The notes under the pieces were generated by a model. That model searched no databases. It worked only from the letters and a program-made list of their open reading frames with translations, and was not told where the DNA came from. From Cyanobacteriota bacterium (GTDB taxonomy: Bacteria; Cyanobacteriota; Cyanobacteriia; CACIAM-69d), in NCBI GenBank assembly GCA_022402445.1, contig JAKRSF010000006.1, positions 336,540-400,539 on the forward strand: 64,000 nucleotides of DNA, in the 5' to 3' direction. Made by a program: the position numbers and the translations under genes. Each line of letters begins with the position of its first letter. Position 1 is the first letter of the stretch. Below are positions 9,123-17,421 of this stretch, piece after piece.

Positions 9123-9275
9123 GGGTCAGTCGGCTGCGCTGCCGAGCCTGATCGCTACGGGGCGGCGGCATCGCGGCCATCCTCAGATTTATGGGGTAGG
9201 GTAGGGTGAATTCACAAGGCCCACGAGATTTCTCAGGTTTCCCCGAGTCCCCCACCCGCTAGGGAGCGATTGATC

Positions 9276-9872
9276 GTGCTAGGGAAGTATTTCAAGGCTC
9301 CGGACGAGTCGGTTCGCGATCGCGTCCCCCCCGGTCAGTATTTGGCTGAAGGGTTCCCGGTCATGACCTATGGCGACACCCCCACGCGATCGCCCCAGGA
9401 CTGGACGCTCAAAATTTGGGGCCTCGTCGAGCAGGAAATTACCCTCACTTGGGACCAGTTGCAGGCCCTGCCCCAGCGGGAATTCACCGCCGATTTCCAC
9501 TGCGTTACCCACTGGTCCAAGCTGGATGTGGTGTGGCGGGGCGTTTCGATTTTGGATGTGATGGCGAACGTGGCGATCGCCCCGACGGCCACCCACATCA
9601 TGCAGCACTGCGACGGCGGCTATTCGACGAACTTGCCCCTGGGGGATTTCCTGCGCGCGGAAAACTGTTTGGCCCACACCCTCAACGGCGAGCCCCTGCC
9701 CATTGACCATGGCGGCCCCGTGCGATCGGTGGTGCCACACCTGTACGCCTGGAAAAGCGCCAAATGGATCAGCGGCCTGGAGCTGCTGCCCGCCGATGCC
9801 CCCGGTTTCTGGGAGCGCAATGGCTACCACAAGCGCGGCAATCCCTGGGATGAGGAACGCTACAGCGGTTAG
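9276..9872 (+). CDS. Sulfite-oxidase-like molybdopterin oxidoreductase
   Basis: The GTG at 9276 is preferred over the TTG at 9270 because AGGGAG at 9261-9266 then has a 9-base spacer. The 198-residue protein has the sulfite oxidase molybdopterin fold: GQYLAEGFPVMTYGDTP, the DFHCVTHWSKLDVVWRGV segment with the conserved Mo-ligand cysteine, GGYSTNLPL, and GGPVRSVVPHLYAWKSAKWI followed by WERNGYHKRGNPW. This short form has no heme or dimerisation domain and no Tat signal, so it should be a cytoplasmic YuiH-like enzyme. The substrate is unknown. Confidence 0.87.
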   Translation: MLGKYFKAPDESVRDRVPPGQYLAEGFPVMTYGDTPTRSPQDWTLKIWGLVEQEITLTWDQLQALPQREFTADFHCVTHWSKLDVVWRGVSILDVMANVAIAPTATHIMQHCDGGYSTNLPLGDFLRAENCLAHTLNGEPLPIDHGGPVRSVVPHLYAWKSAKWISGLELLPADAPGFWERNGYHKRGNPWDEERYSG

Positions 9873-10159
9873 GCCCCTGGATCACGGGAACGTAGGAAAT
9901 CCTAGGCCGCGATCGGCAATTATGGGCCGGATCGGTTGGGGGCCGGGGGCTGGCGATCGCCATTAAGAATTGCAACAGATGCCCATGCTATTCTCCACTG
10001 TGATGTGACGTTTGGTAATTGCTCCGGCGGTCCGTCAGGGTTTTATGCCTGGGGCGGCGAAAGGACTCCCATTGCCAGCGTTATGACTGCAAGGTGGCCG
10101 CGATCGCGCGATCGTGGTGCCGCCGTGTGAACTGTTGTGTGGAGTGGAGTTAGGTAGAT
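9873..10159. other. Intergenic region before glmM
   Basis: This 287-base stretch contains the presumed glmM promoter. I see no convincing small gene, hairpin or riboswitch in it. A GCGATCGCGCGATCG double HIP1-like run lies near 10098-10115. Confidence 0.4.
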
Positions 10160-11665
10160 ATGGTTACATCGCCCGTTCGTCCGACCCTGGGCACCAGCGC
10201 GGCCAACCGCAAGCCGGAGCTGAGCAGTGCCACCGTCATCGAGAATTTGAACTTGCCCAGCCGGTCCCCCCTGGAGGTGCCCCTGGGCATTCCCCTTTTT
10301 GGGACGGACGGTATTCGGGGCCGGGTGGGGGAGGTGCTGACCACGGCCCTGGCGTTGCAGGCGGGCTACTGGGCCGGGCAGGTGCTCAAGACCCAGGGCC
10401 AAGGCATCGGTCCCGTGGTGGTGGGCCAGGATTCGCGCACGTCGGGGGATATGTTGGCGGCGGCGTTGGGGGCGGGGCTGGCGTCGGCGGGCCTGGAGGT
10501 GTGGAATTTGGGCCTGTGCCCGACCCCCTGTGTGGCCTACGTTACGGCGACGACGGATGCGATCGGCGGGGTGATGGTGTCCGCCAGCCATAATCCACCG
10601 GGGGACAATGGCATCAAGTTCTTCGGCGCGTCCGGCACGAAGCTATCCAAGGGGCAGCAGCAGGCGATCGAGTCGGCCATCCGCCAGGAAGCCTATCCCA
10701 CGGTGCCGGAGATCGAGGGGCCTGCCTGGGGGGCGATCGCCCAGCGGCCAGAACTGGTGCGGGATTATGCGCGATCGCTCGAAACCACCCTCCACGCGGA
10801 AGGCATCCATGAGCGCCGCCCCCTCGCCGGTCTGCGGATTGTCCTCGACACCGCCTGGGGGGCCGCCGTCCGGGTTGCGCCCGCCGTGTTTCGGGAGTTG
10901 GGGGCCGAGGTCATCAATCTCCACAGCGAGGCCGACGGCAGCCGCATCAACGTGGACTGCGGCTCGACCCACCTGGGGCCATTGAAGGCGGCGGTGCTGC
11001 GCCATCAGGCGGATTTGGGCTTTGGCTTTGATGGGGATGCCGATCGCGTGTTGGCCGTGGACGATCGCGGGCGCACCGTCGATGGGGACGCGATTTTATT
11101 TTTGTGGGGCCGCAAGTTGAAGGCGGCGGGCCAACTGCCCCATAACCTCATCGTCACCACGGTGATGGCGAATTTGGGCTTCGAGCGGGCGTGGCAGCGG
11201 GAGGGCGGCACGGTCCTGCGCACCGCCGTGGGGGATCAGTACGTCCACCAGGGCATGGTGGAAACCGGCGCGGCCCTCGGGGGGGAACAGTCGGGCCATC
11301 TGCTGTGCAGCCACTACGGCGTCAGTGGGGATGGCACCTTGGCGGCGGTGCATTTGGCGGCCCTGGTGCGGGAGGCGCGGCAGCCCTTGTCAAAACTGGT
11401 GGACGAGAGTTTTACGACCTACCCCCAACTGCTCAAAAATGTGCGCGTGGAGGATCGCGATCGCCGCAAAACCTGGCAAGAATGCGAGGCCCTGATGGCA
11501 GAAATCGCCACCGCCGAGGCGGCCATGGGGGATGCGGGCCGAATTTTGGTGCGCCCCTCCGGCACAGAGCCCCTAATTCGCGTCATGGTAGAGGCAGCCG
11601 ATGGTGATCTGGCGCAATATTGGGCCGATCGCCTCGCCGCCGCCGTCACCACCCATTTGACCTAG
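10160..11665 (+). CDS. glmM: Phosphoglucosamine mutase
   Basis: The enzyme interconverts glucosamine-6-phosphate and glucosamine-1-phosphate on the way to UDP-GlcNAc for peptidoglycan. The 501-residue product carries [13 protein letters not shown], the phosphoserine loop [11 protein letters not shown] (catalytic Ser at about residue 143), the metal loop DGDADR and the phosphate-binding [12 protein letters not shown] near the C-terminus. An N-terminal extension of about 40 residues precedes the domain, as in other cyanobacterial GlmM proteins. glmS, the preceding pathway step, lies at 37.7-39.6 kb, so the two are unlinked. Confidence 0.95.
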   Translation: MVTSPVRPTLGTSAANRKPELSSATVIENLNLPSRSPLEVPLGIPLFGTDGIRGRVGEVLTTALALQAGYWAGQVLKTQGQGIGPVVVGQDSRTSGDMLAAALGAGLASAGLEVWNLGLCPTPCVAYVTATTDAIGGVMVSASHNPPGDNGIKFFGASGTKLSKGQQQAIESAIRQEAYPTVPEIEGPAWGAIAQRPELVRDYARSLETTLHAEGIHERRPLAGLRIVLDTAWGAAVRVAPAVFRELGAEVINLHSEADGSRINVDCGSTHLGPLKAAVLRHQADLGFGFDGDADRVLAVDDRGRTVDGDAILFLWGRKLKAAGQLPHNLIVTTVMANLGFERAWQREGGTVLRTAVGDQYVHQGMVETGAALGGEQSGHLLCSHYGVSGDGTLAAVHLAALVREARQPLSKLVDESFTTYPQLLKNVRVEDRDRRKTWQECEALMAEIATAEAAMGDAGRILVRPSGTEPLIRVMVEAADGDLAQYWADRLAAAVTTHLT

Positions 11666-11689
11666 AGCCGTTTCTGCATCTGCCAGCCC

Positions 11690-12307
11690 ATGCGCGATCG
11701 CCCGCCACCGCCCCAAAACCGCCGCCGCCCCCGAACCGCAGCGCCCTATGGCTACGGTCCCCCGGACCCGAACCGCAGTGCCTATTTGCCTCGGGCTCCG
11801 GTGTGGCGGCGGGGGGCGGCCACGGCGATCGATGGGCTGCTGGTGTGGATGGTCAGTTCCATCCTGGGGGCGGCGCTCCATACCTTCGCCGCGATCGTCT
11901 TTTTTGCCCTGTGGTTTGCCCTGCGGGTGGTGATGGTGGCCAATAACCGGGGCCAAAGTCCGGGGCGGCTGGCGATGGACATTAAGGTGCTCGATGGGCG
12001 ATCGCGCCGCATTCCCACCTTCCTAGATTTGACGAAACGCGAGGCGATCGTGGGCACCGCCTTTTGGCTTGCCCTCATGGGGTTGGGGCAACTGGCCCAG
12101 ATCAATCCCGCCGGGGTGCTGCTGATTGCCCCGCTGGGCATTGACTACGCCGCCGCGATCGCCGACACCGATCAGCGCGCCGCCCTGCACGATCGCCCCA
12201 TCGGCAGCGTCATCATCCAAACCCAGCGCGGCTTCTCCCTCGATCTCAAGGTCCGGCGGTGGTACCAGCTCCTGCGCGATCGTAGCGATCGTTTTATGCG
12301 AAAATGA
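11690..12307 (+). CDS. RDD-family membrane protein
   Basis: This 205-residue protein has a basic, Pro-rich N-terminus. It then has the RDD pattern: RRGAATAIDGLLVWMVSSIL (the first helix with its Arg and Asp), a second helix FFALWFALRVVMVANNRGQSPGRLAMDIKV, and further hydrophobic segments around VGTAFWLALMGLGQL and GVLLIAPLGIDYAAAIA. The R...D and GQSPGRL features define the family, whose function is mostly unknown. It starts 25 bases after glmM and may share its transcript. Confidence 0.82.
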   Translation: MRDRPPPPQNRRRPRTAAPYGYGPPDPNRSAYLPRAPVWRRGAATAIDGLLVWMVSSILGAALHTFAAIVFFALWFALRVVMVANNRGQSPGRLAMDIKVLDGRSRRIPTFLDLTKREAIVGTAFWLALMGLGQLAQINPAGVLLIAPLGIDYAAAIADTDQRAALHDRPIGSVIIQTQRGFSLDLKVRRWYQLLRDRSDRFMRK

Positions 12308-12420
12308 ACCCTTGCGTGAAAATTCAGCGTCCCGTTTCGGTCCCGCGAATCATCCGCGCACCTCGAATCCAAACGAACCGACGCAAGTCGCAGCCGCAGC
12401 GTTAGCAGGAGAACTCCCCC

Positions 12421-12615
12421 ATGGCTAAGAGCAAAGACGTACGCCTAGTCATCACCCTAGAATGCACCGAATGCCGGACCAACCCCGACAAGCGGTCCAA
12501 GGGCGTTTCGCGCTACACCACCCAGAAAAACCGCCGCAACACCACCGGGCGCATGGAACTGAAAAAGTTCTGCACCCACTGCAATAAGCACACCGTCCAC
12601 AAGGAAATCAAGTAG
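12421..12615 (+). CDS. rpmG: 50S ribosomal protein L33
   Basis: This 64-residue protein has CTEC (C15, C18) and CTHC (C51, C54), the two pairs of a zinc ribbon, so it is the zinc-containing (C+) form of L33. [18 protein letters not shown]-like residues around 37-50 match plastid and cyanobacterial L33. An AGCAGGAG sequence upstream provides a strong ribosome site. rpmG and rpsR follow in the usual cyanobacterial order. Confidence 0.96.
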   Translation: MAKSKDVRLVITLECTECRTNPDKRSKGVSRYTTQKNRRNTTGRMELKKFCTHCNKHTVHKEIK

Positions 12616-12875
12616 CGCGCGGCCCCGGAGTCCTTGGGGTCTGCCCAGCAGCGGCGTCCAAGTCTGTGCGTTGGGTCGCCGGTGGGGCAAGGGATTGGAA
12701 CTTACATCCCCTTGTCTGGGGAAGCTAGGTTCCCCCTTGGGCCAGCCCGGACCCACGGCGAAGGGCTCCATTCCACGGCGTCGGTTCTACCCGATTCGAG
12801 GCCCGATTCGAGGATTTTCCGTCCTTCGTTTCCTGTCTATTTATCCTTTTAGCGAGCATTCATCGATCCAGTCCC
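12616..12875. other. Intergenic rpmG-rpsR spacer
   Basis: At 260 bases this is long for an rpmG-rpsR spacer. It contains a short run with a direct repeat-like CCCGATTCGAGG (two adjacent copies around 12790-12813). I see no gene. Confidence 0.4.
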
Positions 12876-13091
12876 ATGGCCTACTATCGTCGTCGCGTAT
12901 CCCCCCTCAAGCCGGAAGAGCCCATTGATTACAAGGATGTGGATCTCCTGCGCCGCTTCATCACCGAGCGTGGCAAGATCCTGCCCCGGCGCGTTACGGG
13001 CCTGACGGCCAAGCAGCAGCGTGCCTTGACGGTGGCGATTAAGCGCGCCCGCACCGTGGCTCTGCTGCCGTTCATCAATGGCGAAGCCTAG
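12876..13091 (+). CDS. rpsR: 30S ribosomal protein S18
   Basis: The 71-residue product ([20 protein letters not shown], then [43 protein letters not shown]) is a canonical S18. It binds 16S rRNA next to S6 in the platform of the small subunit. A rho-independent terminator follows at 13117-13146. Confidence 0.97.
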   Translation: MAYYRRRVSPLKPEEPIDYKDVDLLRRFITERGKILPRRVTGLTAKQQRALTVAIKRARTVALLPFINGEA

Positions 13092-13116
13092 ATTTAGCTT
13101 CAACTGAAACGGTTGA

Positions 13117-13146
13117 GGAGACGTTCCGATGGGGGCGTCTCTTTTG
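13117..13146 (+). terminator. Rho-independent terminator after rpsR
   Basis: Arms GAGACG (13118-13123) and CGTCTC (13136-13141) form a stem, and a T-rich tract TTTTGGTTTTTGG follows. It lies about 25 bases after the rpsR stop codon. Confidence 0.8.
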
Positions 13147-13167
13147 GTTTTTGGGGGAGGGTTGGGG

Positions 13168-13545
13168 CTAATCCGCGATCGCGGCGATCGGTTCCATGCG
13201 ATTCATGGGCTGCCAATCCTGTTCGATGGGGGAGTAGTCGCACTGGCAGACCACAATGCGCGGGGCATCGGGATGGGGCGCGTCATAGACATAAACCTGC
13301 GCTACGACCCAGTTGCCTTCCGCCGCATGGGAAACGCGCCCGGTGCCGTCGCGGCTGTCAAGGACGGTGAAGCGATCGCCCGGTGTCGGCAGCGCATGGT
13401 TCCCCCAAAAATGCACCTCGCTCAGGAGATCGGTCAACGACCCCGAGGGCATGAGCTTGCGATCAAGCCATCCCTCCGCATCAGAGGATGCCTTGTAGAG
13501 GATCCAAGTTTCAGGATTGTGCGTCGTTGTCGTCGTCATCGTCAT
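13168..13545 (-). CDS. Hypothetical protein, 125 residues
   Basis: I do not recognise the family. The product is soluble, with HNPETWILYKASSDAEGWLDRKL, GDRFTVLDSRDGTGRVSHAAEGNWVVAQVYVYD and a C-terminal VVCQCDYSPIEQDWQPM. The start is one of two ATG codons (13545, 13539) within a trinucleotide run. A GAGG lies upstream of both. It overlaps the end of the next upstream gene by about 35 bases, so the two are probably one unit. It sits between rpsR and the RNase gene, on the opposite strand to both. Confidence 0.6.
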   Translation of the reverse strand: MTMTTTTTHNPETWILYKASSDAEGWLDRKLMPSGSLTDLLSEVHFWGNHALPTPGDRFTVLDSRDGTGRVSHAAEGNWVVAQVYVYDAPHPDAPRIVVCQCDYSPIEQDWQPMNRMEPIAAIAD

Positions 13546-13717
13546 CAACCTCAAAATTGGACGTGGGGAAGTGGGTCTGGGGGCCAGCGAAAATGCAGTC
13601 TACTTCCAATATGGGGACACCTGTGGGCCGGACGGCAACCAATTCCCACCTGTTGCGGCGGGCCATGGTTTTGCATTGTTCGCGGTTGGTAGCAGGGTGG
13701 ATGTTGAATTCAGTCAT
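13511..13717 (-). CDS. Hypothetical protein, 68 residues, acidic tail
   Basis: I choose the ATG at 13717 (MTEFNIHPATNREQCK), but an ATG at 13747 and a TTG at 13816 are in frame. The core reads CKTMARRNRWELVAVRPTGVPILEVDCIFAGPQTHFPTSNFEVD, then a run of Asp. It has no membrane segment. I do not recognise the family. Together with the gene it overlaps it forms a small minus-strand pair within a ribosomal/RNase neighbourhood. Confidence 0.5.
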   Translation of the reverse strand: MTEFNIHPATNREQCKTMARRNRWELVAVRPTGVPILEVDCIFAGPQTHFPTSNFEVDDDDDDNDAQS

Positions 13718-13861
13718 GCTAAAAGTAGCTCTCAAAGCTGACCCCATGATCGCACCAACGTCAATGCTCCCTTCGTACAACGCTGGGATGATCGCGGCGG
13801 AAGTTTGTGGTAGCAAAGCCGCGATCGCCTACACTAAAACCTGAAATCCGAAATTGGCGCT

Positions 13862-15901
13862 ATGGAAAAGGGAAGTCTAGTCGAGCTCCGACTGGAGGAC
13901 AGGCGGGTCTTAGCGGTGGCCGATCGCCCCGACGGCAAAAAACTCTGGGTGGTCATTGACGAGACGGGTAAAAGCCATTCCCTGCGGCCCCGGGACATCA
14001 CCTACGAGGTGGCCGGTGGCGGCTATGCCGTGGCGGACTTGGGGGCCTTTCGGGCGGCGGCGGCTCCGTTGATGGATCCCGATTCCCTAGAGGTGGCCTG
14101 GGAACTGCTGGTGGAGGATGGGGAGTCGATTGATCCGCCCGGATTGGCGGAAATTTTGTTCTCCGATCGCGGTGCCCCCGCCTGCTATGCGGCCCATGTG
14201 CTGTTGGCGGACGACAAACTGTACTTTAAGCAAAAGGGCGATCGCTACGAACCGCGCCCCGTCAGCCAGGTGGACGACCTGCGCCAGCAGCGGCAGCGGG
14301 AACAGCAGCGGGAACGGGAAAATCAAGAATTTTTGGACCTCATGGCCGCCGCGATCACGGGGGATCAACCGGGCAGCACCCTGCTGGAAGGGCCATTCCG
14401 CCAGCGCATCGAACTGCTCGAGCGGCTCGTGATCCAAGGGGAAGAGATGACCAACCGGGCCGCCGCGCTAGACTTACTGAAAAGTCTGGACCGACCGCAA
14501 ACGGAGCGGGGCGCGTTTGATTTGCTCGTGGAACTGGGCCTCTGGAGCCCCCACGAAAACCTGTCCCTGCGTCGGGCCCAGACGCCGACTCGATTTTCTG
14601 CCAAGGTGTGCGACGTGGCCCTGTCCTGCTTGACTTCTCCGCCCCCGGATCGGGATACGAACCGCCGGGATTTGACCCACCTCAAGGTCTATACGATCGA
14701 CGACGAAAGCACGCGGGAAATTGACGATGGCCTGAGTGTGGAATATCTGCCGGAGGGGGGCCACCGCCTTTGGATCCACATCGCCGACCCGACCCGCTGG
14801 CTGGTGCCGGGGGATGATTTGGACCTGGAGGCGCGGCGGCGGGCCACGACGGTCTATTTGCCGACGGGCAGCATTCCCATGTTCCCGGACGAGCTGGCGA
14901 CGGGGCCGATGAGCCTGGTGCAGGGGCAGTTGTGCTGCGCCATGAGCTTTGGGGTGATTTTGGCAGAAGATGGCTCGGTGGAGTCCTTCGAGATTTGCCC
15001 GAGCACGGTCAAACCCACCTATCGCCTCACCTATGAGGATGTGGATGAGATGCTGAGCCTGGGCATCGAGGCGGAGGCGGAACTGGAGGTGCTGGACCGG
15101 GCGGCGCGATCGCGGGCCCAGTGGCGACGCAGCCAGGGGGCGATCCGCATTGACATGCCCGAGGCGGCCATTAAGGTCAAGGACGATGAAATTGATATCT
15201 ATGTGCTAGACAGTTCGCGATCGCGGCAACTGGTGGCCGAGATGATGATCCTGACCGGCGAAGTGGCGGGGCGCTACGGTCAGGCGGCGGGCCTGCCGAT
15301 CCCATTCCGCAACCAAACCCAGCCGGAACTGCCGCCGGATGAGGAACTGATGCTGCTGCCGGTGGGGCCGGTGCGGGCCTGCGCCATCCGCCGCTGTATG
15401 CCCCGCAGCGAGGTGAGCGTCACGCCGACGGGCCACGCGAGCCTGGGCCTAGAAACCTACACCCAGGTGACCTCACCGATCCGTCGCTATGCGGATCTGC
15501 TGTCCCATTTTCAGATCAAGGCCCATTTGCGCGGGGAGCCGCTGCCCTTTTCCGTCGAGGCCATGCAGGGGCTGGTGCAGGGGGTGAGCGCCACGGCCTA
15601 TGAGGCGTCGATGGTGGAGCGCCAAACCAACCGCTATTGGATTCTGGAATATCTGCGGCGGCAGGGCAGTGAGCGGATTTGGCAGGCGCTGATGCTGCGC
15701 TGGCTGCGCGAAGATGACGGCCTTGCGAGCATTTTGATCGAGGATCTGGGCATTGAAATGACCATGCGCTTCAACCGCTCGGTGGACCTTGGGGAGGTGC
15801 TCCATGTGCGGGTGAGCTATGTGGATCCGAGGCAAGATACGATCCAATTCCGAGAAGTTGCGCCGGAGCGGGTGGCGGGCGAGGCTGCGATCGTGTCCTA
15901 G
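13862..15901 (+). CDS. Ribonuclease II/R family exoribonuclease
   Basis: The 679-residue protein degrades RNA 3' to 5' by hydrolysis. The RNB catalytic domain covers about residues 255-600. Its metal site is IDDESTREIDDGLS near 280, followed by LWIHIADPTRW, TGSIPMFPDELATGPMSLVQGQLCCAMSFG, and VTSPIRRYADLLSHFQIKAHL near 540. A short C-terminal S1-like strand set (LGEVLHVRVSYVDPRQDTIQFREV) closes it. The N-terminal 70 residues resemble a small RNA-binding barrel, as in cyanobacterial and plastid RNR1-like proteins. I cannot decide between the RNase II and RNase R names. Confidence 0.9.
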   Translation: MEKGSLVELRLEDRRVLAVADRPDGKKLWVVIDETGKSHSLRPRDITYEVAGGGYAVADLGAFRAAAAPLMDPDSLEVAWELLVEDGESIDPPGLAEILFSDRGAPACYAAHVLLADDKLYFKQKGDRYEPRPVSQVDDLRQQRQREQQRERENQEFLDLMAAAITGDQPGSTLLEGPFRQRIELLERLVIQGEEMTNRAAALDLLKSLDRPQTERGAFDLLVELGLWSPHENLSLRRAQTPTRFSAKVCDVALSCLTSPPPDRDTNRRDLTHLKVYTIDDESTREIDDGLSVEYLPEGGHRLWIHIADPTRWLVPGDDLDLEARRRATTVYLPTGSIPMFPDELATGPMSLVQGQLCCAMSFGVILAEDGSVESFEICPSTVKPTYRLTYEDVDEMLSLGIEAEAELEVLDRAARSRAQWRRSQGAIRIDMPEAAIKVKDDEIDIYVLDSSRSRQLVAEMMILTGEVAGRYGQAAGLPIPFRNQTQPELPPDEELMLLPVGPVRACAIRRCMPRSEVSVTPTGHASLGLETYTQVTSPIRRYADLLSHFQIKAHLRGEPLPFSVEAMQGLVQGVSATAYEASMVERQTNRYWILEYLRRQGSERIWQALMLRWLREDDGLASILIEDLGIEMTMRFNRSVDLGEVLHVRVSYVDPRQDTIQFREVAPERVAGEAAIVS

Positions 15902-16008
15902 GGCCTGTTTTTCAAGTCCTAAGGTTGGGGGGCTTGGGATCGTTGCTGGCGGGGGGTGGTCTTGCAGGGCGGGCATTGTCCACCCTGCTGTTTTTGGGGT
16001 GGGTGAGG

Positions 16009-16323
16009 TTAAGGCAGGTTTGGCTTTTGAGTGATGGTTTCTGAGTCTTTAGTTTGTGTGAATGGAAAAGGGGGCATCGGTTCGGATTGGGAGACCCAGG
16101 GGTAGAAGCCGTGGAGCCGATCGCGGTGGGCCGGAGTCCGGCACGGTCCCCCCAACTGGGGTAGGCGATCGCAGGCGTAGGGAATCACTTGGGTGGCGAC
16201 CAGGTGGGTGGCGGCGCGGTAGGTGCCTAGAATGAGCGATCGGTTGGGACCATCCGTGGCACTGACATACTCAATCGTGCCTAGGGTGAGGGCAACGCTG
16301 GTCATAAAGATGCCGAGTTTCAT
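16009..16323 (-). CDS. Small secreted hypothetical protein
   Basis: The ATG at 16323 is preceded by GGGAGGA about 8-10 bases upstream, so I choose it over longer upstream frames. The 104-residue product begins MKLGIFMTSVALTLGTIEYVSA, a probable signal peptide. The mature part contains LILGTYRAATHLVATQVIPYACDRL and two cysteines (YACDRL, GGPCRTP), followed by a Pro-rich tail. I do not recognise the family. Confidence 0.6.
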   Translation of the reverse strand: MKLGIFMTSVALTLGTIEYVSATDGPNRSLILGTYRAATHLVATQVIPYACDRLPQLGGPCRTPAHRDRLHGFYPWVSQSEPMPPFPFTQTKDSETITQKPNLP

Positions 16324-17421
16324 GGGGATGGTCCTCCCGCGATCGTAGTGGTTCAAGGGGGGGCCGATGGCTGTGGGGCAGGGAAGGGTCCGGTTGCCTT
16401 GCCCATTCATGGTTGGGTGCAAGTCTTGCCCACTGCGGGGGGTGGCCCCCGGAAAAATGGCCCCGCCGCCGGGGAATGGGTGGGCCGATCCGGGGCCAAA
16501 TCCCCGTGAAAATACAGAGCCCCCTCCCTCTACCTTAACGAACCCTGGTCCATTTCCCAAGGCGGGGGGTGAATCTGAAGGGGGGTGCCCATGCCCCATT
16601 CCACCTCCGGAGGCCCTGTAGATTACCGTGGGGTTGCGATGATCGCGGTATCGGACGCCACAGGGTATGGAAGGGTACGGGGTCAGATGGGGGCACTGGC
16701 GAGGCCCACAATTGTTTTGAATTTTTGATGGGGTGGTTGCTCACCTCAATCGGTTTTTTCCTAGGTCGGAAGGGGCGATGGGTCGGGCGATCGTGATCGC
16801 TGGGGGATGGCGTTGGGGGGCCAACCGTTGGCGTCTGAAGAGCTCGGCGTTTTTTTGTCCTAAAATCGCAGCACTTAACCAAAGGTTCACAATCCATTTG
16901 CGGGGACTTTGTGTAGAAAAATTTGGTTTTTAAAGGGTGCCTATGGAGTTTGATTTCAGAGTTCGTTACAGTAGTTTCAGAGGGAAATGATTGGGGTGAT
17001 GGGGGCTACCGGCTACCGGCTCAGGTCACGGTTCTACATGGGGGGACCAATCAGTGGGGCATGGGGGGGCCGTACCGGCGGTGCATTGGCTAGGGCTGTT
17101 TGCCTGTGGGGGAAACGGAGGCAAGAAACGGGGGCAGCGCGCCTAGTTAGAAATTGATCACTTGAAGAAGCCTTAGGCGGCGATCGCGGACTTCGGCTGG
17201 GTGGGCCGTACGGTCTGGGGGTGCCCATTGCAAGGGGGCACGCGACGCCTAGGAAAGGTCGAATGGGGTTCAAAAAAGACCTTGTCCCGCCCCCTGATTC
17301 ACGATGATGAGGGGACCAATTGACCAGCTAGTTAAGTGGCTAAATAGCTGAGTAGTTAAGTCGTTGAATTGAGCAATTGTGGGCTATGGGACCCCTGGCA
17401 TACTCCGGTGCGGAGCTGACT
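16324..17421. other. Gene-poor 1.1 kb region before the large kinase gene
   Basis: This is the longest gap in the chromosomal part. Frames here are short, Pro-rich and inconsistent with a protein. HIP1 octamers are nearly absent. Visible features are a short tandem GGCTACCGGCTACCGGCTCAGG near 17007-17030 and an AGTTAAGTGGCTAAATAGCTGAG-like run near 17331-17376, which ends close to the kinase start. I find no tRNA, tmRNA or RNase P RNA motif. Confidence 0.5.

Noticed and set aside
16535-16897. Minus-strand frame of 120 codons in the 16-17 kb gap
   Set aside because: Pro/Arg-rich, no conserved motif, no ribosome site, so left out.
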